Below are positions 1-7,596 of a stretch of 34,654 nt of DNA, piece after piece. Source of the stretch: Frankia canadensis (GTDB taxonomy: Bacteria; Actinomycetota; Actinomycetes; Frankiales; Frankiaceae). The stretch is from contig NZ_FZMO01000512.1 in the NCBI RefSeq assembly GCF_900197875.1, positions 1-34,654 of the forward strand, in the 5' to 3' direction. Within the stretch, counting starts at the first letter, position 1. Every line of letters begins with the position of its first letter. Both the position numbers and the translations under genes were made by a program. A model generated the notes under the pieces. It saw nothing but the letters and a program-made list of their open reading frames with translations. It did not search any database and had not been told where the DNA came from.

Positions 1-2
1 CG

Positions 3-146
3 CCGGAGGTCGTGGCCGTCGCCGGGCGGCGGGCCATGGGGCGGCTGATCGGCCTCGGCTTCCGCCCCGAGCACGTCCGCACCCCCGACGTGTTCGGGGG
101 TGCGGGACGCGGGTCAGTGCCGGCCGGCGAGCACCCGGTCGGGTGA
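3..146 (+). CDS. C-terminal end of an unidentified protein (partial)
   Basis: An open frame enters from the left edge and stops at TGA 144-146, giving about 47 residues (PEVVAVAGRRAMGRLIGLGF, then a basic and glycine-rich tail). Third positions are almost all G or C, as in the confident genes. Its last 33 bases overlap the 3' end of the convergent Rieske gene. I do not recognise the family. It could be a genuine C-terminus or chance openness in GC-rich DNA; sequence left of the window would decide. Confidence 0.35.
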   Translation, partial: PEVVAVAGRRAMGRLIGLGFRPEHVRTPDVFGGAGRGSVPAGEHPVG

Positions 147-1019
147 CGGGCTGACGGGATTCGCCCGCAGCGCCCGGATCTCGGCGCGGCGCAGCTCGAC
201 CCGCCCGTTGACCTCGCGCACGGCGTACACCGGCTGCGGGCGGGTCGCCGGGCCCTGGACGACCTCGCCCGTGGTCAGCGCGAACCGGCTGCCGTGCCAT
301 GGGCACTGGACGCAGTCGCCGTCGCGGCGGCCCTCGCTGAGCGGACCGCCCCGGTGGGTGCAGCGGTTGCCCAGCGCGACGATCCGGCCGTCCACCCGGG
401 CCAGCAGCACCGACACCCCGCCGACGTCGACGCTGCGCGGCGTCTCGGTGACCTCGGCGGCCGCCAGCACGTCCGTCCAGTCGGCGGGGCCGTGCTGGAA
501 CGCGGTGGTGTCCACCCCGACGCCCTGCGCGTAGGCGAGATGGCCGCCGAGCCAGCCGCCGACGCCGAGCGCGCTCGCTCCGGCGAGGCCCGCGAGCACG
601 CCGCGCCGGCCGCGCAGCCGCGCCCAGAAGGACGCCGCGTAGCAGCCGATGCCGATGATGTTGGAGGTGGCGTGCACGAGCCCGACCCGGCGCTCGGCCC
701 CGGCCGTGTCCAGCCAGTCCGACCAGCCGGCCAGGGCGGCGGGCGCGGCCGACAGCAGCCCGATGCCGACGAGCCGGCGCGCGGCCGGGCGCACCCGGGC
801 GCCGCCGGTGAGGTCCAGCAGGGTGGCGCTCAGCAGGGTGCCGGCCGGCAGGATCACGGCCGCGGGGTGCAGCGGATGGCCCAGCGCGCGGCCGCTGAGA
901 ACGTCACGTGCCCGTGGGGATCGCAGCCGCGCCGACCAGAACCCGGCGACGCGCTCCGCGACCGGATCAAGTTCCCGTCGCCGTTCGAGCCTCTCGAGTA
1001 CCCGCTCGGACCCGCCCAT
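114..1019 (-). CDS. DUF2231-Rieske [2Fe-2S] membrane protein
   Basis: 301 residues. The N-terminal half (residues about 40-165) resembles the DUF2231 membrane domain: a GHPLHP motif near 47-52 followed by hydrophobic segments around 55-70, 85-100, 113-131 and 141-158. The C-terminal half (about 180-280) is a Rieske domain with ligands C220-x-H222 and C239-x2-H242 in CTHRGGPLS and CPWHGS. The family predicts membrane-anchored electron transfer; the partner is unknown. I use the ATG at 1019, preceded by the ribosome site AGGAAGGGG, rather than an upstream in-frame start at 1160 whose extra residues are low-complexity. It is convergent with the partial gene at the left edge. Confidence 0.9.
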   Translation of the reverse strand: MGGSERVLERLERRRELDPVAERVAGFWSARLRSPRARDVLSGRALGHPLHPAAVILPAGTLLSATLLDLTGGARVRPAARRLVGIGLLSAAPAALAGWSDWLDTAGAERRVGLVHATSNIIGIGCYAASFWARLRGRRGVLAGLAGASALGVGGWLGGHLAYAQGVGVDTTAFQHGPADWTDVLAAAEVTETPRSVDVGGVSVLLARVDGRIVALGNRCTHRGGPLSEGRRDGDCVQCPWHGSRFALTTGEVVQGPATRPQPVYAVREVNGRVELRRAEIRALRANPVSPSPDRVLAGRH

Positions 1020-1252
1020 GTCGACCCCTTCCTGAGACGTCCACGTCCCCGCGGCGTCCGGTGCCCTGCTCCCCGCCGACGCCCGGGTGCGCAGGCCGCT
1101 TCCCGGCGCGCGGTGGCGCGCGCCGCCCCCCGCGCATACCCGCGCCCGCGCCTCGCACACGCCCGCGGACGCCCGGGCGACCCGCGCCGGTCAGTAACGG
1201 GTGCTCGCCGTCGAGCGAGTCCGCGACCGCCGGCGGCCTCGGCGCCGCCGCA

Positions 1253-1375
1253 GTGGCCTACGCGGTCGACGAGCGCACCGCCGCCGAGGCGGCGCTCGAC
1301 TTCTTCAGCACCACCCTCGCCCGCCCCCTGCGCGCCCTGACCACTGCGGCCACCACTCCCGCCGGCGCCCGGTAG
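1253..1375 (+). other. possible small or decayed ORF
   Basis: Between the Rieske gene start and the epimerase gene end (1020-1388) the plus strand carries a coding-like tail, VAYAVDERTAAEAALDFF and onward, ending at TAG 1373-1375, with G/C at almost every third position. GTG 1253 is one possible start but has no convincing ribosome site. It may be the tail of a lost gene. No family is recognised. Confidence 0.2.
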
Positions 1376-1388
1376 CCCCGCCCGCGCG

Positions 1389-2270
1389 TCAGGGCTGGAG
1401 GTTCTCCAGGTCGTCGAGCAGGCTCGGGTGCTTCGGCTGCCAGCCGAGCGCCGCCCGGGTGTGGGCGCTGGACGAGGGCTGGTCGGCCGAGAAGATCCCG
1501 CCGAGCGGGCCGTAGGTCTGCGCCGGCACCGATCTGACGGGCAGGCCGAGACGCCGGCCGATGACCGCGACGATGTCGCGGACCTGGTCGCCCTCGTCGG
1601 CCACGGCGTGCCAGGACGTCCCGGCCGACGCGCACTCCAGGGCGAGCCGGAGGAGGACCGCCGCGTCGAGGGCGTGCACGGCAGGCCAGCGCTGCGTGCC
1701 GTCGCCCGGGTAGCCGGCGACGCCGGTCCGGCGCGCGATGTCGGTCAGTATGCCGGCGAAGCCACCCCTGCCCTCGTTGTGGACCGTGCGCGGCAGCCGG
1801 ACGGCCGTGCTCCGGACCCCCTGCGACGCCAGGCCCAGCACCGCCGCGACCGCGCGACCGCGACCCCCGACCGGCCCTTCGATCACCGGCGGATCGGCTT
1901 CGGTGGAGACGCGGCCCGCCGCGGCGGGCGTCCCCGAGACCGTGACGAACGGGCGGTCGCTGCCGACGAGTGCCTCCCCCAGAACGGCGAGAGCGGCCCC
2001 CTCCTCGGCAACCGACGCCGCGACGGACTCGGCGGTGCTGAAGTCGTGGTGGAAGGCCAGATGGATCACGCCGTCGACCTGACCCGCGCCGGTGCGCAGG
2101 ACGGCCAGATCCGCGAGGCCGCCCGGCAGCGGCTCGGCGCCGGCCGCCTGCAGCGCCCGCGCGGACGCGTCGGAGCGGGCGAGCGCGAGGACGGTGTGGC
2201 CATTGCCGAGGAGCTCGGCGACGACGGCGGAACCGATCAGACCGGTGCCACCGGTGACGAGGACGCGCAT
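1389..2270 (-). CDS. NAD(P)-dependent epimerase/SDR-type oxidoreductase
   Basis: 293 residues, an extended/atypical short-chain dehydrogenase. The N-terminus has the Rossmann dinucleotide motif (VTGGTGLIGSAVVAELL, G-x2-G-x2-G near residues 7-13), then VDGVIHLAFHHDF and a C-terminal part with ALGWQPKHPSLLDDL typical of the epimerase group. The usual YxxxK pair is not obvious, as in other atypical members, so the substrate cannot be assigned. It is divergent from the TetR gene at 2357; the 86-base gap carries palindromes that suggest control by that repressor. A lone oxidoreductase beside a divergent TetR is a common detoxification or redox-stress arrangement (inference). Confidence 0.9.
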   Translation of the reverse strand: MRVLVTGGTGLIGSAVVAELLGNGHTVLALARSDASARALQAAGAEPLPGGLADLAVLRTGAGQVDGVIHLAFHHDFSTAESVAASVAEEGAALAVLGEALVGSDRPFVTVSGTPAAAGRVSTEADPPVIEGPVGGRGRAVAAVLGLASQGVRSTAVRLPRTVHNEGRGGFAGILTDIARRTGVAGYPGDGTQRWPAVHALDAAVLLRLALECASAGTSWHAVADEGDQVRDIVAVIGRRLGLPVRSVPAQTYGPLGGIFSADQPSSSAHTRAALGWQPKHPSLLDDLENLQP

Positions 2271-2288
2271 GACGGACTCTCCCGCAAC

Positions 2289-2363
2289 GATGGGACTCTT
2301 GTCCCGTCACCGTATCAGGGTGATGGGACAAAGGTCCCATCGCCTATGATGGTCCCATGGGAC
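2289..2363. promoter_or_regulatory. TetR operator set between the epimerase and tetR genes
   Basis: Three related palindromes lie in the divergent gap. One is GATGGGAC-TCTT-GTCCCGTC at 2289-2308 (one arm mismatch). The second is perfect: GATGGGAC-AAAG-GTCCCATC at 2322-2341. The third is GTCCCATGGGAC at 2352-2363, which overlaps the tetR ATG. The first two are 33 bp apart. The arrangement would let the TetR product repress both its own gene and the epimerase gene. The symmetry is directly visible; repressor binding is inferred. Confidence 0.8.
2345..2350 (+). promoter_or_regulatory. -10 element of tetR, probable leaderless start
   Basis: TATGAT lies seven bases before the tetR ATG at 2357, and no ribosome site precedes that ATG. 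Transcription would start at or very near the A of ATG, which fits a leaderless mRNA, common in actinobacteria. The perfect operator at 2322-2341 would cover the -35 region. Confidence 0.6.
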
Positions 2364-2935
2364 GGTGGGAGCCGGGAGCGCGCGAGCGCCTCGTCGTGGC
2401 CGCCGTCGACCTGTTCACCGAGCAGGGCTATGACGCCACGACGGTCGCGCAGATCGCCGAGCGCGCCGGGGTCACGAAGAGCACCTTCTTCCGGTACTTC
2501 CCCGACAAGCGCGAGCTGCTGGTCGCCGGGCAGGAGACGCTGAGCCGCCTGCTGGCCGAGGGGATCGCCGAGGCCCCCGCGGCCGCCAGCCCACTACAGG
2601 CGGTCGCCGTCGGCCTGGAGCGCGTCTCCGGCGCGATGGGCCCGCTGAATCGTGAGCTCGCGCCCCGGCTGAAGGCGGCCGTCGCCGCCAGCACCGAACT
2701 GCGGGCGCGTGACGCCCTCAAGAGCGTCAGCCTCGCGGCCGCGATGGCCACCGCGCTGGTCGCCCGCGGGGTGCCCGAGTCGACCGCGGCCATCGCCGGT
2801 GAACTGGGCGTCCTCGCCTTCCGGCGAGGGTTCGCCGCGTGGTCGGAGGGCGACCGCGCCGACGGGGACGAGCTCGCTCACCACACCCTGGCCGCTCTGG
2901 ACGAACTGCGAGCGGCGAGCGCGTCCCTCGGCTAG
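2357..2935 (+). CDS. TetR family transcriptional repressor
   Basis: 192 residues, the normal TetR length. The N-terminal helix-turn-helix spans about residues 10-55 (ERLVVAAVDLFTEQGYDATT, VTKSTFFRYFPDKREL). The C-terminal ligand domain is divergent. The gene is divergent from the NAD(P)-dependent epimerase and shares the operator set at 2289-2363, so autoregulation and control of the epimerase are likely. The stop is TAG 2933-2935, and the following LysM-like ORF continues in the same frame 39 bases later. Confidence 0.92.
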   Translation: MGRWEPGARERLVVAAVDLFTEQGYDATTVAQIAERAGVTKSTFFRYFPDKRELLVAGQETLSRLLAEGIAEAPAAASPLQAVAVGLERVSGAMGPLNRELAPRLKAAVAASTELRARDALKSVSLAAAMATALVARGVPESTAAIAGELGVLAFRRGFAAWSEGDRADGDELAHHTLAALDELRAASASLG

Positions 2936-2974
2936 CCGCTTCGCCTGGCCGTTCGTCAGTGGGACGACGGTGAT

Positions 2975-3256
2975 TTGGCCGCGCTGGCACAGGCCACCGG
3001 CGTCCCCCTCGACACGGTGCTGCAGGACAATCCGCGGCTGACGAGGGACGGCCACTGCGGCGACGGCGAACCGGAGATTTTTCTTCCCGGGTTCCACAGC
3101 ACCCAGGCGGTCGTCGACAGCGGCGGCGAGTTCGAGAGCTGGGACCTGATCGCCGCCCAGAACGGCGTCGACGTCGCCGTCCTGCGCAGGGTCAACGGCC
3201 CCGTCGGCACCGAGCCCGCCCCGGACGGCTGGGTCCTCGTCCCCGACCAGAACTGA
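2975..3256 (+). CDS. small LysM-like protein
   Basis: 93 residues from TTG 2975. Two LysM-like stretches are visible: LAQATGVPLDTVLQDNP near the N-terminus, and SWDLIAAQNGVDVAVLRRVN around residues 58-77, followed by GWVLVPDQN. LysM modules bind peptidoglycan-type glycans, but there is no signal peptide in this frame. GC-biased third positions support real coding. The start is weak: TTG with only a GGGACGACGG-like site upstream. The frame runs open back to the TAG of the preceding TetR gene, so it might be a tail separated by a stop codon, a short independent gene or a fragment of a longer LysM protein. Confidence 0.55.
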   Translation: MAALAQATGVPLDTVLQDNPRLTRDGHCGDGEPEIFLPGFHSTQAVVDSGGEFESWDLIAAQNGVDVAVLRRVNGPVGTEPAPDGWVLVPDQN

Positions 3257-3274
3257 CCCATCCCGGCGAGCCGG

Positions 3275-5923
3275 CTACCGGACGTCGACGTGACCGTTGG
3301 CGGAGTGGTGGTCGGAGGTGTCCGGTGGCTCGGGGGACGGGTCGTGCGCGCGCTGGGTGTGGAGGCGGTGCAGGCGCAGGAGGGTGTAGCGGGCCGCGGC
3401 GGCGAACAGGGTCGCCGAGCGCAGGATCGGCGGGTCGAGCGCACCCATCGGCCGGGTCCAGCGCACGGTGATCAGACCCAGCCGCCCGCCGACGTCGGGC
3501 AGCGGGAGCACCAGCGCCGAGCGGATGTTCAGCTGACGCACGTTCTCGGCGGGGATCAGCGAGGACTCGGCGGCGTTCGGGATGAACATCGGATCGCGCA
3601 GGCGGGCCAGCATGCGCAGGCCGGTGTGCTCGTCCGCGGTCAGTGGGATGCCGACGCGGGTGAACGGCTCGGTGCCGTCGGTGTGCGAGGAGCCGGCCGC
3701 GTGGAAGACGGCCGCGCCGGGCAGGTCGGCCAGCATCACGCCGACGGCGTCCGCGCCGGTCAGGGAACGGACCACGTCCGCGGTGAGGCTCGCCGCGGTG
3801 GGCAGGTCCTGGGGTCGCCAGAACTGGTCGAGGTCACGCAGGGCGGCCGTGGTCTCCTCGCCCATCAGCCGTTCCCGGCGGGCGTCGAGAAGGTGCATCG
3901 TGTGCGCGGCCAGCGCGTGCAGCCCGGCGCGTTGCCCGGCGGTGAGCCGGCGAGGCCGGGGGTCCTGCACGCACAGCGCGCCGAGGGCGTTCCCGCCGCG
4001 GGTGCGCAGGGGGACCGCGCAGAGGAAACGGGCCCGGGCCGGATCCCGGCGCGACGCGGCGGCGAAGCGCGGGTCGGCGACCGCGTCGGGGACCTCGAGA
4101 TCGTCACCGGCGCCGACGGCGTGCGAGGCCGCCCCCACCCGCGCGGCGGACTCCCCGGCCCCCGCGCCGGCCGCGCACCACTCGCGGTCGGCGTCGACGA
4201 GGACGAGGCGGCCGCGCGCGCAGTCGGCGAGCTGGGCGGCGAGCGTGGTGAGGCTGTCGAGCGCCGGTTCCGCGGGCTCGTCGAGGATCCGGTAGGTGCG
4301 CAGCGCGGCGCACCGGTCCGTCTCGTCGGGCGGCTCGGGGGCCCGCCGGCCGCCCTCCGGCACCGCGCCTCGGGCCGCGTCAGCCCTCTCCGCCGCGTCA
4401 GCCCTCTCCGCCGCGTCAGCCCTCTCCGCCGCGTTGGCACCGTCGGCCGCGTCAGCCCTCTCCGCCGGGTTGGCACCGCTGGCCGGGTTGGCACCGTCGG
4501 CCGCGCTGGTGTCCGGCCGCCCGGCCGCGGGTGCGTCCGGGGATTCGCCGGGTCCGGCGGCCCGTGGCGGGTGGGCCACGTACGCCGGGATGTCCTCGGG
4601 GCGCCCGGGCGCGGGGGAGAGCAGGGCGGTCAGCTCGTCGGCGGGGCGCGGCGGGGACAGCGCGACGCCCTGCAGCAGGTCGCAGCCGAGTTCGGTGAGC
4701 AGGCGCTCGCTGTGCTCGTCCTCGATGCCCTCGCCGACGACCCGCAGGCCCAGCCGGTGCCCGAGGTCGATGACCGACTGGACGATCGCGATGTCGGGCA
4801 TGCTGCCCTGGGCGTCCGACACGAACCCCCGGTCGATCTTGATCTCGTTGAACGGCAACGCCTTGAGGATCTCCATGGAGTTGTAGCCGGTGCCGAAGTC
4901 GTCCAGGGACAACTGCACGCCGCGGACCCGCAGCCGCGCCAGCATGGCGGCGGCGTGGGCGGGCCGCGGGATGAGGGCCTCCTCGGTGATCTCCAGTGTG
5001 AGCACGTCCGGGTCGAGGCCGTGGGCGGTGAGGCGCTCGTCGACCACCCGGGGCAGGGCGTCGTCGGAGAGCACCCGCGGGGAGACGTTGACCGAGACGC
5101 AGACCGACAGCCCCCGCCGTCGCCACTCGGCGCACTGGCGCAGGGCCTCGTCCAGGACCCACCAGGTCAGGTCGACGATGAGCGAGGACCGTTCGGCCAT
5201 CGGCAGGAACGCCGCCGGCGCCAGCAGGCCGTGCACCGGGTGCCGCCAGCGCACCAGTGCCTCGACGGCGGTGGTCCGCCTGGTGGCCGCCTGGCGCATC
5301 GGCTGGTAGTGCACCACCAGCTCGCCCTCGCGGATCGCGGACCGCAGCTGCGCGTGCAGCTCCCATTCCCATGACTGGGCGAGGGCGACGTCGGGCGTCC
5401 ACACCCCGATCCGCCGCCCGGCGCGCCGGGCCTCGCACAACGCCGCGTCGGCCCGCGCGAGCAGCGTGTCGACCTCCTCGCCGCACGAGGGCGCCGCGGC
5501 CAGCCCCGCCGTCGCCTCCACCTCGATCTCCATGCCCCCGATCCGCATCCGGCCCGTGAGCTGGCCGAGCATCGCCTGCGCCAGCCCCTCCGGGGTCGGG
5601 TCGACCCGCGTCGACGCCGCCGGTGCGGCGGGTGGCCAGCGCAGCAGGACCGCGAACTCGTCGCGGGTGATGCGGGCGGCGGACAGCGGCCGTGGACGCG
5701 CCATGCGCAGCCGGCGGGCGAACGTCGCGATCAGCTCGTCGCCGGCGTCGTAGCCGAGCGCGATGCTGATGTCCCGGGCATGGTCGAGCTCGACGGCCAT
5801 CAGGACGACCTGCCGACCGGCGCTCAGCATCCGGGCAAGGGCCGGATCATACGTCCGCGCCAGGCTGGCACGGGTCTGCAGTCCGGTCAGGCTGTCCGTG
5901 TGCAGGCCCTTCCGGTTCGTCAC
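3275..5923 (-). CDS. GGDEF-EAL-GAF-GAF c-di-GMP signalling protein
   Basis: 882 residues from GTG 5923 (ribosome site GGGGGGA five bases upstream; an in-frame start at 6082 would add 53 low-complexity residues). Order: degenerate GGDEF (about 10-170; signature is TRDEF at 86-90, so diguanylate cyclase activity is doubtful), EAL (about 185-435), repeat-rich linker (about 440-530), GAF (about 535-690), second GAF (about 700-865). The EAL domain keeps E221-A-L, N279, E311, DDFGTGY (D341, D342), K362, E398 and Q418, so it looks like a competent c-di-GMP phosphodiesterase. GAF modules after EAL probably sense a small molecule or redox state. No membrane segments. It is divergent from the second EAL gene at 6135. 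Confidence 0.9.
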   Translation of the reverse strand: MTNRKGLHTDSLTGLQTRASLARTYDPALARMLSAGRQVVLMAVELDHARDISIALGYDAGDELIATFARRLRMARPRPLSAARITRDEFAVLLRWPPAAPAASTRVDPTPEGLAQAMLGQLTGRMRIGGMEIEVEATAGLAAAPSCGEEVDTLLARADAALCEARRAGRRIGVWTPDVALAQSWEWELHAQLRSAIREGELVVHYQPMRQAATRRTTAVEALVRWRHPVHGLLAPAAFLPMAERSSLIVDLTWWVLDEALRQCAEWRRRGLSVCVSVNVSPRVLSDDALPRVVDERLTAHGLDPDVLTLEITEEALIPRPAHAAAMLARLRVRGVQLSLDDFGTGYNSMEILKALPFNEIKIDRGFVSDAQGSMPDIAIVQSVIDLGHRLGLRVVGEGIEDEHSERLLTELGCDLLQGVALSPPRPADELTALLSPAPGRPEDIPAYVAHPPRAAGPGESPDAPAAGRPDTSAADGANPASGANPAERADAADGANAAERADAAERADAAERADAARGAVPEGGRRAPEPPDETDRCAALRTYRILDEPAEPALDSLTTLAAQLADCARGRLVLVDADREWCAAGAGAGESAARVGAASHAVGAGDDLEVPDAVADPRFAAASRRDPARARFLCAVPLRTRGGNALGALCVQDPRPRRLTAGQRAGLHALAAHTMHLLDARRERLMGEETTAALRDLDQFWRPQDLPTAASLTADVVRSLTGADAVGVMLADLPGAAVFHAAGSSHTDGTEPFTRVGIPLTADEHTGLRMLARLRDPMFIPNAAESSLIPAENVRQLNIRSALVLPLPDVGGRLGLITVRWTRPMGALDPPILRSATLFAAAARYTLLRLHRLHTQRAHDPSPEPPDTSDHHSANGHVDVR
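4378..4503. repeat. seven 18-bp tandem units in the linker of the GGDEF-EAL gene
   Basis: Four units read CGTCAGCCCTCTCCGCCG (4378-4395, 4396-4413, 4414-4431, 4450-4467), interspersed with variants of the form xGTTGGCACCGyyGGCCG. On the minus strand they encode hexapeptides of the AERADA / DGANAA type. The unit is a multiple of three, so copy number can change without breaking the frame. Confidence 0.9.
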
Positions 5924-6134
5924 CAGTCCCCCCACGGGGTGCCGCGCCGCTCGCCCACCGGCACGTCGCGCGAGGACCGGGCAGACCGGTGGCGGACCCC
6001 GAAGGCGCGGACCCACCCCGATGTCCTTCCCGGTCCGCGCCGTGGGAACACCGGCTCGTGGCCTCGTCGCGGTCGCGCACAAGGAGGAGCTGACGATCTG
6101 GTGTGGTGGTGATTACTACGGGTAGGTCGCGGGT

Positions 6135-7439
6135 GTGGAGGAGTCGGCGTGGTGTGGCCCGTCGCGGTCGGGGGGCCAGGCGCAGGCGCCGTCGCAAGGG
6201 GAACCATGGACGGTGCTCGTCGATCTGCTGGAGGTCCTGCGCCGCAGCCTGCGCATGGACCTGGCGTGGCTCGGGCGGCTGTACGACGACGAACTGGTGC
6301 TCCAGGTCGCCAGCGGCGACCTCGGCCGGTTCGGCCTGAGCCTCGGCCGTCGGCTCAGCCGGGACGGCTCCCTGTACGCGAAGGTCCTCGACGGTGACCT
6401 TCCGTCCTTCCTGCCCGACGTGCGCGGCGATCCGCGCACCCGTGACCTGTCGGTGGTCCGGGAGCGCGGCATCGGCTCCTACGCCGCGACGCCGATCAAC
6501 GACTCGGAGGGCCGGGAGTACGGCGTGCTGGGATGCGTCGCCAGGAAGCCGTGCCCGGCGCTGCGCGACGGTGATCGCGGGATCCTGCGGCTGCTCGCCA
6601 CCTTCCTCACCGAGTTCGTCATCGACCTCCGCCAGCTGTGGAACGAGCGCAGCGCGGTCTGGAGCCATCTGCGCGAGTGTCTCGACCAGGGCGCCCCGGA
6701 GGTTGTGTTCCAGCCGGTCGTCGAGCTGAGCAGCGGCCGCGTCGTGTGCGTCGAGGGGCTGGCGCGGTTCACCGCGGACGGGCAGGAGCCGCAGAACATG
6801 TTCGCCGCCGCCGCGGGTGTCGGCCTGCGGCGCGAGCTGGAGCTGGCGGCCGTGCGCAACTCGCTGCGGGCGCTGTCGGACGTGCCCCGCGGCGTCCTGC
6901 TGAGCGTGAACGCCTCGCCCGACACCGTGGTCCGGGGTCTGCTCGACCTGGTCCTCGCGACCGGGACGCCGGAACGGGTCGCGGTGGAGATCACCGAGCA
7001 CGAGCACATCGGCGACGACCACGACCTGCTGCTCGCCACCGAGATGCTGCGGGGGCACGGAACGCACATCGCGGTGGACGACGTCGGCAGCTGCTACTCG
7101 GGGCTCGAGCAGCTCCTCCACCTGCGTCCCGACGTCATCAAGATGGACGGCTACATCACCCGGGGCATCGAGGCCGATCCGGCCCGCCGTGCCGTGGCGG
7201 CGGGACTGGCCAGGGTCGCCGAGGAGATCGGCGGATGGGTGGTGGCGGAGGGCATCGAGACGCGCGCGGAGTTCGACGCCGTCATCGAGGCGGGCATCCC
7301 CTACGGCCAGGGCTTCCTGCTCGGCCGTCCCGCCACGTCGGTGAGGGCGGCCTGCGCCGGGCTGCGCCTCCCCGACGGCGTCGCGCCCCGTGCCCAGCCC
7401 GCCGGGCACGTCCACGACGGGCTCTGCCCACGGCTGTGA
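6135..7439 (+). CDS. GAF-EAL protein with EGL variant
   Basis: 434 residues from GTG 6135. A better ribosome site (AAGGGGAA, 6196-6203) precedes the in-frame GTG 6213, which would give a protein 26 residues shorter beginning right at the GAF domain; that may be the true start. GAF spans about 27-170 and EAL about 180-405. The signature is E207-G-L instead of EAL. N259, E285, D315-D316, K336, E372 and Q392 are present, but the loop-6 motif is DDVGSCY rather than DDFGTGY. It may be a weak phosphodiesterase or a c-di-GMP receptor. Divergent from the GGDEF-EAL-GAF gene, so the two are probably co-regulated from the 5924-6134 interval. Confidence 0.9.
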   Translation: MEESAWCGPSRSGGQAQAPSQGEPWTVLVDLLEVLRRSLRMDLAWLGRLYDDELVLQVASGDLGRFGLSLGRRLSRDGSLYAKVLDGDLPSFLPDVRGDPRTRDLSVVRERGIGSYAATPINDSEGREYGVLGCVARKPCPALRDGDRGILRLLATFLTEFVIDLRQLWNERSAVWSHLRECLDQGAPEVVFQPVVELSSGRVVCVEGLARFTADGQEPQNMFAAAAGVGLRRELELAAVRNSLRALSDVPRGVLLSVNASPDTVVRGLLDLVLATGTPERVAVEITEHEHIGDDHDLLLATEMLRGHGTHIAVDDVGSCYSGLEQLLHLRPDVIKMDGYITRGIEADPARRAVAAGLARVAEEIGGWVVAEGIETRAEFDAVIEAGIPYGQGFLLGRPATSVRAACAGLRLPDGVAPRAQPAGHVHDGLCPRL

Positions 7440-7596
7440 GGCAGCGCCCGCGGCCTGGCCGGAAGGCTCGTCAGTCCCGCTGGCCATGGATCACGGCATG
7501 GGGGCACGCCGCGCGAAGGATCATCTCCTGAACCACGTCGCGAGTCGGCCCGAACGGCCCTTGTGACACGGCCGGCCGGGACGCAGACTGCGCGTC

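Noticed and set aside
4378-4503. Possible CRISPR-like array
   Set aside because: Units are contiguous, 18 bp, without unique spacers and in frame with the protein; a coding tandem repeat. The same applies to the 126-bp TPR array.
3290-5374. 694-codon plus-strand ORF opposite the GGDEF-EAL gene
   Set aside because: It is antisense to a clear multi-domain protein, rich in R, G, P and A with no domain, and exists because GC-rich codons rarely create stops on the other strand.
7520-7596. DevR/DosR-type box upstream of hypF (CGGCCCGAACGGCCC)
   Set aside because: The repeated CGGCCC is a direct, not an inverted, repeat and does not fit the known palindromic consensus well enough to list as a site.
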